DNA from: TMED14 sp041158165
GTDB lineage: Bacteria > Bacteroidota > Bacteroidia > Flavobacteriales > Schleiferiaceae
Assembly (NCBI GenBank): GCA_041158165.1
Contig: JBEBBW010000001.1
Span: 86,727 to 150,726, forward strand
Direction of reading: 5' to 3'
Length of the DNA: 64,000 bases
The notes under the pieces were generated by a model, which did no database searches, was not told the DNA's origin, and worked only from the letters and a program-made list of their open reading frames with translations. A program made the translations under genes and the position numbers. How positions within the stretch are numbered: the stretch's first letter is position 1; every line of letters begins with the position of its first letter. Shown here piece by piece: positions 17,951 through 27,211 of the stretch.

Positions 17951-19072
17951 ATGGCAGAACAACTGCGCATCATCATCTCAGGCGGCGGCACCGGCGGACA
18001 CATTTTTCCCGCCGTCAGCATCGCCCGCGAAATTCAGGCTCGCTACCCCCAGGCCCGCATTCTCTTTGTGGGCGCAGAAGGCCGCATGGAGATGGAACGC
18101 GTACCTGCCGCAGGGTTTCCGATCGAGGGAATTCGGATCGCCGGATTCCAGCGCAAAAAACTGCTGGCCAACCTCAGCCTTCCTGGCAAAATATGGTCGA
18201 GCCTCAAGCGGGTCCGCGCCATCATGGAACGCGAGCAACCCCATCTGGTCATCGGCACCGGAGGCTACGTCAGCGGCCCTACCCTTTGGATGGCCCAGCG
18301 CATGGGCATACCGACGCTAATCCAGGAACAAAACAGCTTCGCCGGCTGGACCAACCGATGGCTGAGCAAGAAGGCTGGCGCCATCTGCGTCGCCTACCCG
18401 GGCATGGAATCGGCTTTTCCCGCAGACCGAATTCGCTTCACGGGCAACCCCGTGCGCCCCGACCTCGCGGCCCTCGCCTTTGAACCCACCACCGACGTCC
18501 TTCGGGCCGAAGCCAAGGTGAAGCTGGGCTACGATCCGGCCAAGCCGCTCGTACTCATCTTGGGCGGCAGCCAGGGTGCGCGCGCCATCAACGAAGGCGT
18601 AGCCTCCTGCGAAAACATGTGGCGCTCCAGCGACATCCAAATTTTCTGGCAGTGCGGTCGCTTTTATGCCCAAGACCTCATTGCCCGCTTCGGACAAGGC
18701 CGCGGCCGCCAAATCAGCGCCTTCATCGACGACATGCCGAGCGTACTTCGCGCCGCAGACCTCGTGCTGTCGCGCGCCGGAGCCGGCACCCTTAGCGAAC
18801 TGACCTGTGCAGGATCGGCTTCGGTGCTCGTTCCGTCGCCGAACGTAGCAGAAGACCACCAGACCCACAACGCCCAAAGCCTCGTGGCTGCTGGCGCCGC
18901 AGTCATCATGCCCGAGGTCAACATTGCCAACCTGTGTGGCCACGTACACGGCCTGCTGTACCGCCCCGACGAGCTTGAACTGCTGCGCGGCAACGCCCGC
19001 AAGCTCGCGAAGCCCCACGCCGCAGCCGACATCGTAACCGAATGCGAACGCCTTTGGACATGGCGCAGCTAA
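17951..19072 (+). CDS. murG: UDP-GlcNAc:lipid I transferase MurG
   Basis: A 373-residue GT-B glycosyltransferase making lipid II at the inner membrane face. N-terminal SGGGTGGHIFPA loop at about 11-22; second-domain motif ILGGSQGARAIN and the acceptor/donor segment SRAGAGTLSELTCAG with EDHQTHNA. All are typical. The 16-base gap to ftsW is the largest within the cluster. Confidence 0.96.
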   Translation: MAEQLRIIISGGGTGGHIFPAVSIAREIQARYPQARILFVGAEGRMEMERVPAAGFPIEGIRIAGFQRKKLLANLSLPGKIWSSLKRVRAIMEREQPHLVIGTGGYVSGPTLWMAQRMGIPTLIQEQNSFAGWTNRWLSKKAGAICVAYPGMESAFPADRIRFTGNPVRPDLAALAFEPTTDVLRAEAKVKLGYDPAKPLVLILGGSQGARAINEGVASCENMWRSSDIQIFWQCGRFYAQDLIARFGQGRGRQISAFIDDMPSVLRAADLVLSRAGAGTLSELTCAGSASVLVPSPNVAEDHQTHNAQSLVAAGAAVIMPEVNIANLCGHVHGLLYRPDELELLRGNARKLAKPHAAADIVTECERLWTWRS

Positions 19073-20409
19073 ATCGGCAACCGGCGGCGCTCGGCGCCAT
19101 TCCGGCCCTGGACTTCGTGGGCATCGGCGGCATCGGCATGTCGTCGCTGGCCCGCTGGGCCATGGCGCGCGGAATTCCCGTGACCGGCTACGACAAAACT
19201 CCCTCGGACCTCACCGACGCCCTGCAGCGCGAAGGGGCGCGCCTTCGCTTTGACGAATCGCTCGAAGCCTGGACCATTCCGGCCAACGCCTGGGTGATTT
19301 ACACGCCCGCCATCCCCGCGGACCATCCCCAGTTGGTGGCCGCCAAAGCCCAAGGGCGAATCCTGCTCAAGCGCGCAGAACTCCTGGGCCAGATCGCCAA
19401 CGCGGGTACCTGCTTGGCGGTTGGCGGAACCCACGGCAAGACCACCACGTCGGCCATGCTCGCGTGGATGCTCCACCAGCACCAACCCATCCAGGCCTTT
19501 TTGGGCGGAATTGCCGCGAACTTCGCCTCCAACTGCCTTCCGGGCCCAGCCGACCTCAGCGTGGTCGAGGCCGACGAATTCGACCGCTCCTTCCTGCAGC
19601 TGCACCCCCACGCCGCGGTCATTACCAGCACCGACGCGGACCACCTCGACATCTACGGCGAGGCCGACTCGGTCGTCGACGGATTTCGCGCGTTCGCCGG
19701 GCAGGTCAAGGGGCCGCTTTTTGCGGGCCCGGGCTGCGCGGAGCTTCCCGGCGCAGAACCCTACGGGCGTCCTGGCGATCGCTACAGCTACCGGGACGTG
19801 CAGGTGGTGAACGGAATCCAGCATTTCACGCTCCTGGTCGACGGCATCGAGGTGCGGACCCAGGCAGGACTTCCCGGCTTGCACAACGTCGAAAACGCAG
19901 TTGCTGCGGCGGCGCTGGCCCACAGCGTGGGCATGCCCGCGGCGGCGATCGGCGAAGCCATCGCCAGCTTCCGCGGGGTAGCGCGGCGGTTTGACCGCCG
20001 CGCGAGCGCCGCCGGCCGCCACTACATTGACGATTACGCCCACCACCCCACGGAACTCACGCGCTTCATCCAAGCGCTTCGGGGGATGTTCCCGGGCGAG
20101 AAGATTGCCTTGCTCTTTCAGCCCCACCTGTACAGCCGAACGCGCGACTTTGCGCCGGGTTTTGCCGAGGCCCTCAAAGGTGCCGACTTCGTCGGCATCC
20201 TGCCCATTTACGCAGCCCGCGAGCGCGCCATGGCCGGTGTGGACAGCGCCATGCTGGCGGCCCGGATTCCGGGCGCCCAGCTGGTAGCTTATGACCGGGG
20301 CGCGCAATGGCTGGCGAGCCAGCCCGCCACCGTGGTCGCCACGGTGGGCGCGGGCGACATTGACCGATTGGTTCCCCACGTCGAACAGCTAATCCGTGCC
20401 AACGCATGA
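19060..20409 (+). CDS. murC: UDP-N-acetylmuramate:L-alanine ligase MurC
   Basis: A 449-residue Mur ligase for the first stem-peptide amino acid. Motifs: FVGIGGIGMSSLARW at the N-terminus, GGTHGKTTTSAM ATP loop, TSTDADHLDIYG and DDYAHHPTEL. The ATG at 19060 overlaps murG by 13 bases, like other junctions here. An ATG at 19042 would add six residues and cannot be excluded. The stop overlaps ftsQ by 4 bases. Confidence 0.94.
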   Translation: MAQLNRQPAALGAIPALDFVGIGGIGMSSLARWAMARGIPVTGYDKTPSDLTDALQREGARLRFDESLEAWTIPANAWVIYTPAIPADHPQLVAAKAQGRILLKRAELLGQIANAGTCLAVGGTHGKTTTSAMLAWMLHQHQPIQAFLGGIAANFASNCLPGPADLSVVEADEFDRSFLQLHPHAAVITSTDADHLDIYGEADSVVDGFRAFAGQVKGPLFAGPGCAELPGAEPYGRPGDRYSYRDVQVVNGIQHFTLLVDGIEVRTQAGLPGLHNVENAVAAAALAHSVGMPAAAIGEAIASFRGVARRFDRRASAAGRHYIDDYAHHPTELTRFIQALRGMFPGEKIALLFQPHLYSRTRDFAPGFAEALKGADFVGILPIYAARERAMAGVDSAMLAARIPGAQLVAYDRGAQWLASQPATVVATVGAGDIDRLVPHVEQLIRANA

Positions 20410-21161
20410 AACCTTGGATGCGCAAAACGGTCGTACTAAGTTCCTGGTTACTCGGGCTAGGTGGGCTTGGTGCGGGCATCGCTTTTGGCCTTCAGCCCCG
20501 GGGAACGGCCGCCGTGCGCGAGGCCAAAATTCGAATTCACCAGCCCCACGAACAGGTCTTGCTGCTTGCCGCTGATTTGCATCCCATTCTCGCTGAGGAG
20601 GGTGCGCCATGGAAGGGCAAAAACCTCAAAGAAATCAACATTCCGCTGTTAGAAGAAAAGCTGAAAAGCCACCCGCAGGTGAAAAACGCCGAGGTATTTT
20701 CATCGTGGGATGGAACAGTCTACAGTGTCGTGAAGCAAAAAGTTGCCAAAGCACGCATTTCCAACGGAATACAAAGCGCATACTGCGACGCTTCAGGAAA
20801 CCTATTCCCCATTTCGAAGCACGACAACCCTCGCCTTCCGCTCGTTACCGGAGCCTACACGCGCTCGCGTCGGGTGGAAGCCCTTCAGCTTTTGGACCGC
20901 GCCGCCCAGCATTCGGCGTTCCGCGGCGGTTGGTACGCGCTTGATTTCACCCCAGAAAACGGGTTCACCGCCTTCCCAGAGTGGCACCCGCACCGGATTG
21001 TTTGGGGCGACGCTTTGGCGTTTGCCGACAAAGCCCACCGCGCCAAGGCAATTTATGCCTACGCGCTTCAAAACCAGTTTCTTGACCAACTTGACCGCCT
21101 CGACGTGCGCTTTGAAAACCAAGTGGTCTACACCCGAAATTCTACTCCTAGCCAACCATGA
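20406..21161 (+). CDS. ftsQ: Cell division protein FtsQ
   Basis: A 251-residue bitopic protein with one N-terminal membrane segment (about 9-28) and a periplasmic part. The region around residues 75-115 (LLEEKLKSHPQVKNAEV, then SVVKQK) fits the end of a POTRA domain and the start of the FtsQ/DivIB core. Bacteroidota FtsQ is weakly conserved, so identity rests also on its place between murC and ftsA. Both borders are 4-base overlaps. Confidence 0.9.
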   Translation: MKPWMRKTVVLSSWLLGLGGLGAGIAFGLQPRGTAAVREAKIRIHQPHEQVLLLAADLHPILAEEGAPWKGKNLKEINIPLLEEKLKSHPQVKNAEVFSSWDGTVYSVVKQKVAKARISNGIQSAYCDASGNLFPISKHDNPRLPLVTGAYTRSRRVEALQLLDRAAQHSAFRGGWYALDFTPENGFTAFPEWHPHRIVWGDALAFADKAHRAKAIYAYALQNQFLDQLDRLDVRFENQVVYTRNSTPSQP

Positions 21162-22609
21162 ACACGCACCGCATTGCCGTAGGTCTTGACATCGGCACCA
21201 CCAAAATCGCCGTACTCGTCGGCCGCCTCGACGAATACCGCAAGCTCGAAATCCTCGGATACGGTACCGCTCCGAGCATGGGCGTGCAGCGCGGCGTCGT
21301 CGTGAACATTACGCAGACCATCGAATCGATCCAGCAGGCCGTCGAAGCCGCCAAAATCGATTGCGGTTTTGACATCAACGGAGTGGTGGTGGGCATCGCC
21401 GGGCAGCACATTCGAAGCTTGCAGCACAGCGACTACATCACTCGCGTAGACGCCGAAGAGGTGATTGACGAGCTCGACCTCGAGCGCCTCACCGAAAACG
21501 TGCACAAGCTGGCCATGATGCCGGGCGAAGAAATCATTCACGTGATTCCCCAGGAATACAAGGTGGACGGCCAGGGCGACATCAAAGAGCCTTGCGGCAT
21601 GTACGGCGCCCGACTCGAAGCCACCTTCCACATTGTCGTGGGCCAGGTGACCAGCATTCGCAACATTGCGCGCTGCGTAAAGTCGGCTGACCTCGACCTC
21701 AAAGCCATTAACCTCGAGCCCTTGGCCAGCGCCGAGGCCGTGCTCAGCCAAGAAGAGAAGGAAGCCGGCGTGGTGCTCGTAGACATTGGCGGCGGAACGA
21801 CCGACATCGCCATCTTCAAAGACGGCATCATTCGCCACACGGCGGTGATCCCCTACGGCGGCAACATCATCACCAACGACATTAAAGAGGGCTGCAGCAT
21901 CATCGAGAAGCAGGCCGAACAGCTCAAGGTGAAGTTTGGCTCCGCATGGCCAGGCGAAAACAAGGACAACGAAATTGTTTCGATTCCCGGACTGCGCGGA
22001 CGCGACCCTAAAGAGATCAGCCTCAAGACCTTGAGCCGAATCATTCATGCCCGCACCACCGAAATCATCAACGCGGTGTTCACCGAAATCAAAAACTACG
22101 GCTACGACCAGCCGTCGCGCAAGCTGATTGCGGGCGTGGTGATCACGGGCGGCGGAAGCCAACTCAAGCACGTGAAGCAGTTGGTGGAGTACCTCACGGG
22201 CATGGACACCCGGATTGGCTACCCGAACGAGCACCTGGCCGCGCTTCCCTCGGACCACGCGCTGAATTCACCGATGTACGCGACCGCCGTTGGTCTTTTG
22301 ATGAAGGGGCTCGAAGGCCGCGACGTCGAAGGCTTTGTTCGCGAAGCTTCGAGCGAGGCCGCGAGCACCGAAGCGCACCCCATCGAGGCTGCGTGGGACT
22401 TCCCCAGCGCACCGGCCGCCGCCGCATTTGAGGCTCCAGCGGTTGAGTCCGCGAGCGAAGCCCAGCTTGAAGACCTGCGCGAACTCGAAGCCGTTCCTGC
22501 CGCGAGCAGCGCCGCAGAACAGCCCCAAAAAACCAAGGCCAAAGGCGACTTTTTCAAGCGCTGGGCCGACGGATTCCTCAAGCTCATTGACGACAACGAT
22601 TTGAATTAA
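21158..22609 (+). CDS. ftsA: Cell division protein FtsA
   Basis: A 483-residue actin-like ATPase that anchors FtsZ to the membrane. ATP-binding motifs: GLDIGTTKIAVLVGR at the N-terminus, LVDIGGGTTDIAIF in the middle, and ITGGGSQL later. After the core (about residue 395) is an Ala/Glu/Pro-rich stretch. The end KGDFFKRWADGFLKLIDDN looks like the amphipathic membrane-targeting helix. The acidic linker resembles the style of the linker in the adjacent FtsZ. Confidence 0.96.
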   Translation: MNTHRIAVGLDIGTTKIAVLVGRLDEYRKLEILGYGTAPSMGVQRGVVVNITQTIESIQQAVEAAKIDCGFDINGVVVGIAGQHIRSLQHSDYITRVDAEEVIDELDLERLTENVHKLAMMPGEEIIHVIPQEYKVDGQGDIKEPCGMYGARLEATFHIVVGQVTSIRNIARCVKSADLDLKAINLEPLASAEAVLSQEEKEAGVVLVDIGGGTTDIAIFKDGIIRHTAVIPYGGNIITNDIKEGCSIIEKQAEQLKVKFGSAWPGENKDNEIVSIPGLRGRDPKEISLKTLSRIIHARTTEIINAVFTEIKNYGYDQPSRKLIAGVVITGGGSQLKHVKQLVEYLTGMDTRIGYPNEHLAALPSDHALNSPMYATAVGLLMKGLEGRDVEGFVREASSEAASTEAHPIEAAWDFPSAPAAAAFEAPAVESASEAQLEDLRELEAVPAASSAAEQPQKTKAKGDFFKRWADGFLKLIDDNDLN

Positions 22610-22613
22610 CCCT

Positions 22614-24935
22614 ATGGACCTCAATCCTCTAGATTTCGACCTTCCCAAGCATCGTTCGTCTGCCATTAAAGTGGTGGGTGTAGGTGGCGGTGGCTCCAAC
22701 GCCGTCAACTACATGAAAAACCAAGGCATTCGCGGTGTGGACTTCATTGTCTGCAACACCGACGCTCAGGCCTTAGCCCACAGTCCGGTAGAAACGAAGA
22801 TTCAGCTCGGAGCGACCTTGACCGAAGGCCTTGGCGCCGGAGCCAACCCCGAAGTGGGCGAACAGGCCGCGCTGGAGAGCTACGCTGAAATCCAAGCCGC
22901 GCTGGGCGCACAAACCAAGATGGTGTTCATCACCGCCGGCATGGGCGGCGGCACCGGAACGGGCGCCGCTCCGATCATCGCAAAGGCCGCGCGCGAGCTC
23001 GGCATCCTCACGGTGGGCATCGTCACCGCTCCGTTTGGATTTGAAGGCAACATGCGCCTGCGCCAAGCGGAACTGGGCATCGAGCGCCTCCGCGACCACG
23101 TGGATTCACTGATTGTCATCAACAACAACAAACTCCGCGAGGTGTACGGCAACCTCGGATTCAAGCAAGGCTTCATGAAGGCCGACGAGGTTTTGTCGAC
23201 GGCTGCGCGCGGAATCGCCGAGGTCATCACCCACCACTACAGCGTCAACATTGACCTTCGCGACGCCAAAACGGTGCTGCACGACAGCGGCACCGCCATC
23301 ATGGGCAGCTCGAAGGCCTCAGGTTCAACGCGCGCCCTTTCGTCGGTGCGCAGTGCGCTCGACAGCCCGCTGCTCAACGACAACCACATTGAGGGCGCAC
23401 GCTACGTGCTGCTGCTCATCGTCAGCGGCACCGGAGAGCACGAGGTCACCCTCGACGAGATTGGCGAAATCAACGACTTTATTCAGGAGCAAGCCGGCCG
23501 CCAGGTTGACATCATCATGGGTATTGGCGAAGACCCGCACCTCGGCGACGCCCTTCAGGTTACGGTAATTGCAACCGGTTTTAGCGCAACCAATCCCATT
23601 GGCGCAGTGAAGCCCGCGGAACCCGAAAAAGTTGTGTACGAACTCCGCGCGGACTCCTCGCCGGGATCGCAATTCAATTTGTTTGAAGAGCCGGTGCGCA
23701 GCAAGAGTCCGCTCGAAACCGAAGCGGTAAGCCCGGTGGACGCGCCCATTGCCAATGTGTTCGAATCATCTGCTGCTGCATTCGAAGTCGAAGAGCCGGC
23801 CGTTGCCGCAACCGACGTAGACGCCCCGTGGGACGTACCTGTAGCCGAAACCAAGGAGCTGGATGCCACCGATTTGCCCTCAGGGGAGGTCGAAGAGCCC
23901 ATGATCGTTGCGTCGCTCGACGACGAAGGCGACGCGTTCAGCTTTGAGCTGCGCACCGAAGAGCCATGGGACGCCGCAGCGCCAGAAGCCGAGGTTGTTG
24001 CCGAGGTTACTGAGGTTGCCGAGGTTGCCGAGGTTGCCGAAACGCCCGCCGAAGCCAACTCAAACGAGGTGGTTTTTGAAGCCGAGGCGGCCAGTCCCAC
24101 GATGACCTGGACCCTTGATTGGAACGACGAGCCAGCTCGCCCTGCGAAGGCCGTTGGTCTTGACGAGCTTTTGGCTTTTGAGGCCTCGCTGCGCGGTGCG
24201 GAGCCTGAAGCCCCTGCGCCCGCCGACGTTGCCGCGATGGACTTTCCGGCAGCGGAGACCGCCTCGGAGTTCGAGCTCGAACCCACCGCGGCGTTCACTG
24301 CTGACCCCAAGGAGCCGTTCCTTCTGAACGAGACCGAGGAAGTTCATGCTTTGGATGCAATGGACGCTCCCGTTGCCATGGAGACCGAAGACCAACTGGC
24401 GGCATTCGATGCATTCGAGGCTCCTGTGTCGGCCGAAGCTCCCGCTGCAATCGATGAGGTTGACGCGTTTGAAGCGCCAGTTGCTTTTGAAGCGCCCGAG
24501 GCCGTTGAAGCGCCCGAAGCAATTGAAGCACCAAAGGCATTCGAAGCACCTGCTCAATTTGACGCACCTGCCGCCCGTCCCGCCGCCGCGGCCAGCGCGG
24601 AAGAGGTCCGATTCGAAGTGCGCACGGCACCCGTGAACACCATGTTTGCCCCAGAAATTGATCCAGACCGCGACAGCCTTGAAGAAACCATGCGCCGCAT
24701 GGCTCAAGAGCGACGCGCCTACCTGCAGGCGTTTAGCCACCGTTTTGGTCAAAACCAGGCCCGCATGCAGCAAGGTGATTTGGACCGTCCCGCGTTCGAA
24801 CGCCAGGGCTGGGACCTTGACGCCTCTGCGCGCTACTCACAGCAAAACGCACTGGGTGACCACATGGTCCGCGGAGAAAAGAACGACCTGGAGTTCCGCC
24901 CCAATAATTCGTTTTTGCACGACAATGTCGATTGA
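22614..24935 (+). CDS. ftsZ: Cell division GTPase FtsZ with very long acidic linker
   Basis: A 773-residue tubulin-like GTPase forming the Z ring. The GTPase core is normal: GGGGSNAVN at 24-32, GGGTGTG at 111-117, and the T7 loop N212-I-D214-L-R-D217. The core ends near 335. A linker of some 350 residues follows, rich in Glu, Ala, Pro and Phe, with repeated EAP units such as FEAPEAVEAPEAIEAP around 620-640. The last part (about 685-773) is conserved and ends RPNNSFLHDNVD, typical for this phylum. The usual FtsZ is 350-500 residues, so the extra length is all linker. It overlaps yqeY by 11 bases. Confidence 0.96.
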   Translation: MDLNPLDFDLPKHRSSAIKVVGVGGGGSNAVNYMKNQGIRGVDFIVCNTDAQALAHSPVETKIQLGATLTEGLGAGANPEVGEQAALESYAEIQAALGAQTKMVFITAGMGGGTGTGAAPIIAKAARELGILTVGIVTAPFGFEGNMRLRQAELGIERLRDHVDSLIVINNNKLREVYGNLGFKQGFMKADEVLSTAARGIAEVITHHYSVNIDLRDAKTVLHDSGTAIMGSSKASGSTRALSSVRSALDSPLLNDNHIEGARYVLLLIVSGTGEHEVTLDEIGEINDFIQEQAGRQVDIIMGIGEDPHLGDALQVTVIATGFSATNPIGAVKPAEPEKVVYELRADSSPGSQFNLFEEPVRSKSPLETEAVSPVDAPIANVFESSAAAFEVEEPAVAATDVDAPWDVPVAETKELDATDLPSGEVEEPMIVASLDDEGDAFSFELRTEEPWDAAAPEAEVVAEVTEVAEVAEVAETPAEANSNEVVFEAEAASPTMTWTLDWNDEPARPAKAVGLDELLAFEASLRGAEPEAPAPADVAAMDFPAAETASEFELEPTAAFTADPKEPFLLNETEEVHALDAMDAPVAMETEDQLAAFDAFEAPVSAEAPAAIDEVDAFEAPVAFEAPEAVEAPEAIEAPKAFEAPAQFDAPAARPAAAASAEEVRFEVRTAPVNTMFAPEIDPDRDSLEETMRRMAQERRAYLQAFSHRFGQNQARMQQGDLDRPAFERQGWDLDASARYSQQNALGDHMVRGEKNDLEFRPNNSFLHDNVD

Positions 24936-25386
24936 AGCGTTTGAAGCCCAATTGGGCGAAGACATGAAGGACGCGATGCGCGCCAAAGACCAAGTCCGCC
25001 TTGAAGCAGTGCGGTCGATTCGCGCTGCCCTCACCACCGAAAAGACGTCGGCCGCCAACCAAGGCACGCTGAACGACGCCCAAGTGCTCGCGGTGCTTCA
25101 GCGCCTTAAAAAGCAACGAATTGAAGCGGCCGAGATTTTCAACGCCCAAAACCGCACTGACCTTGCCCAGGTAGAAGAAGCACAGCTCGCAGTGATTCAG
25201 ACGTACCTGCCTGAAGCCCTTGAGGGCGAGGCACTCCACCACGCGGTGAAGGAATTGCTCGACGCCAACAGCATTACCCAAGCCGGCCAATTTGGTCAGG
25301 CCATGGGCATTGCTTCAAAAGCCCTTGCGGGCCGCGCTGACGGCAAGGCCATTTCGGCTGCGGTCAAAGCGCTCCTACAAGGATAA
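24925..25386 (+). CDS. GatB/YqeY domain protein
   Basis: A 153-residue protein with the YqeY fold related to the tail domain of GatB. Signs are DMKDAMRAKDQVRLEAVRSI near the start, IETYLPE-like IQTYLPEAL in the middle and GKAISAAVKALL at the end. The role is not established; a link to tRNA or amidotransferase partners has been suggested for the family. The ATG at 24925 lies inside the ftsZ end, giving MSIEAFEAQ. The longer frame from 24646 would cover ftsZ and was rejected. It is the last gene of the cluster. Confidence 0.88.
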   Translation: MSIEAFEAQLGEDMKDAMRAKDQVRLEAVRSIRAALTTEKTSAANQGTLNDAQVLAVLQRLKKQRIEAAEIFNAQNRTDLAQVEEAQLAVIQTYLPEALEGEALHHAVKELLDANSITQAGQFGQAMGIASKALAGRADGKAISAAVKALLQG

Positions 25387-25390
25387 ACGC

Positions 25391-25969
25391 TTAATAAAAT
25401 CCGTACAGCAGGCGAACGGTGACCACGTCAGCCTTATCGACGGACGCCACTGGCACGCGCCAAAGTCCGGCCGAAAGACTGATCTCATTGCTGTAGTAGT
25501 TGTAGCGAACCCCTAGTTCGCCGAACACACCCGTTGACGCATCGCGCACGAAGGCTGGACCGATCCCGCTGTAGTTGCGCACTTGACGGGCAAATGAACC
25601 GTAACCAAGGTTGACAAATGCGCCCACCATGGCGTCAGAGTCCATGGTACTACCTAAGCCCGTTTGCACACTAGCCGCGAGTGTGTAGTGGTAGCCCAAA
25701 CCGATGGAATTATCAGCATTACTGGTCAGCGAAAGCCCTAGAGGCGCCGTTAATCCCAACGCAAGCTCATCCCCCACGGGCATCGTGAACCGCGGAGCAT
25801 ACGTGAGCCCATTGCTAATGAACGGCATGGTGAGCGTAGTCAAATCCAACCCAAGGCTGTAGTCGTAGCCCGCTGCGTGAAACCACTGTCCTTTTTTAAG
25901 GTCAAACGCTTGGGCCTGAACATGCAGTGAGCTTAAGGTGAGCATCGCGCCAACTATCCAATTCTTCAT
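25391..25969 (-). CDS. Putative outer-membrane beta-barrel protein
   Basis: A 192-residue protein with a signal peptide (cleavage probably after HVQAQA, about residue 20). The mature part has alternating polar/hydrophobic stretches with many Gly, Tyr and Phe, and ends in an aromatic residue (LLYGFY), as expected of small outer-membrane barrels. No specific family was recognised. It converges on yqeY with 4 bases between the ends. A -7-like box (TACCTTTA) lies 5 bases upstream of its ATG. Confidence 0.65.
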   Translation of the reverse strand: MKNWIVGAMLTLSSLHVQAQAFDLKKGQWFHAAGYDYSLGLDLTTLTMPFISNGLTYAPRFTMPVGDELALGLTAPLGLSLTSNADNSIGLGYHYTLAASVQTGLGSTMDSDAMVGAFVNLGYGSFARQVRNYSGIGPAFVRDASTGVFGELGVRYNYYSNEISLSAGLWRVPVASVDKADVVTVRLLYGFY

Positions 25970-25974
25970 AAGCC

Positions 25975-25982
25975 TAAAGGTA
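25975..25982 (-). promoter_or_regulatory. -7-like element (TACCTTTA) of the barrel protein gene
   Basis: One base off TAnnTTTG, 5 bases from the ATG at 25969. It is back-to-back with the MFS promoter, with only 8 bases between the two boxes. Confidence 0.6.
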
Positions 25983-25990
25983 GTGTGCGG

Positions 25991-25998
25991 TACCTTTG
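25991..25998 (+). promoter_or_regulatory. -7 promoter element (TACCTTTG) of the MFS gene
   Basis: Exact consensus. It falls downstream of the first possible start (GTG 25985) and 7 bases before the GTG at 26006, so it decides the start. Confidence 0.72.
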
Positions 25999-26005
25999 TG
26001 CCGAA

Positions 26006-27211
26006 GTGAATATTCCTGTTCTAAGTTGGGTCTGGCGCCAGTACCGCGCTGCATTCGAGGGCCTAAGCCAAGAAGCTTGGGTGCTGGCCACGGTGATGTT
26101 CATCAACCGCGCCGGAACCATGGTACTACCCTTTCTCGGACTGTACCTGCGCGAAGGACTCGGATTCAGCCTGGCCGACACCGGCTGGATTATGGCGTTC
26201 TATGGCGTCGGCTCTATGGTGGGCGCATTAGCTGGCGGCGCACTTTCAGACCGCTGGGGATCCTACCAAGTCCAGCGAACCGCCCTCTTCGTAGGTTCGG
26301 TACTGTTCTTTTTACTCAGCTTTCTAACAGAATTTTGGTCGCTCGCCTTTGGCGTATTCATCTTGACGGCCGTGGCCGACATGGTGCGGCCCGCGAACTC
26401 CTCGGCCGTGTTCGAGTACGCCAAAGAGGGCAACGTGACGCGTGCCTTTTCGCTCAACCGAATGGCCATTAACCTCGGATTTTCGGTCGGACCCGCCGCC
26501 GCAGGCGTTATCGCCGCCTGGAGCTACCAAGGGCTTTTTTGGGCAGACGCCGCGACCTGCGCCGCCGCCGGATTCCTGTTTGTTGGCTTCTTTCACAAAC
26601 GCCGCCCTCGACGCGCCCCCGAGAAAGCTAAAGGAGGAAAGTCGCCCTACCGCGACCGCGGAGCGCTGGCCTTCTCGGTCCTCGTGCTCCTTTTTGCCGT
26701 CGCCTTCTTTCAGCTCGTGTCGACCATGCCGCTCTACTACCGCGACGTGTTTAACCTGGGTGAAGAACAAATCGGACTCCTGCTTGGATTCAACGGACTG
26801 CTCATCGTGGCCGTCGAAATGGTCTTCGTCAACTGGGCTCAAAACCGAATCGCGCCCCGCCACGCGATTGCCATCGGCGTGCTTGTCATGGCACTTGCGT
26901 TTGCCAGCTTAAACTGGGCCACCGGGCTAACTGGGCTCTACGCATCAATGCTCGTGCTCAGTGTCTCTGAAATCCTGGCCATGCCCTTCATGATATCGTG
27001 GATCACCCTTCGCGCCGGCGACGAATCCCGCGGACGCTACCTCGGGCTCTACGCCGCCACGTACGCCCTAGGGCACATCATGGCGCCGTTGATCGGCACC
27101 TACGTCATCGAGCACTTCGGCTATACCCACCTGTACTATGGGGTGGCGTTGCTGTCGCTCGGAACGGCCTTTGGTTTTAGCCAGCTACCTCCCGCGATTG
27201 TGCGTCGATAA
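26006..27211 (+). CDS. MFS transporter (multidrug-resistance-like)
   Basis: A 401-residue membrane protein with about twelve hydrophobic segments. The loop between helices 2 and 3 carries the MFS signature (GGALSDRWGS). The first helices (MFINRAGTMVLPFLGLYL) resemble the YdeE/MdtH-like branch of drug exporters. The substrate is unknown. A GTG at 25985 is possible, but the promoter sits downstream of it, so the GTG at 26006 giving VNIPVLSWVWRQY was selected. The end overlaps the end of the convergent malic enzyme gene by 35 bases. Confidence 0.83.
   Translation: MNIPVLSWVWRQYRAAFEGLSQEAWVLATVMFINRAGTMVLPFLGLYLREGLGFSLADTGWIMAFYGVGSMVGALAGGALSDRWGSYQVQRTALFVGSVLFFLLSFLTEFWSLAFGVFILTAVADMVRPANSSAVFEYAKEGNVTRAFSLNRMAINLGFSVGPAAAGVIAAWSYQGLFWADAATCAAAGFLFVGFFHKRRPRRAPEKAKGGKSPYRDRGALAFSVLVLLFAVAFFQLVSTMPLYYRDVFNLGEEQIGLLLGFNGLLIVAVEMVFVNWAQNRIAPRHAIAIGVLVMALAFASLNWATGLTGLYASMLVLSVSEILAMPFMISWITLRAGDESRGRYLGLYAATYALGHIMAPLIGTYVIEHFGYTHLYYGVALLSLGTAFGFSQLPPAIVRR

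Noticed and set aside
19069..20379. Long antisense frame opposite murC (436 codons)
   Set aside because: Same reason: complete overlap with a well-supported Mur ligase and no recognisable motif.
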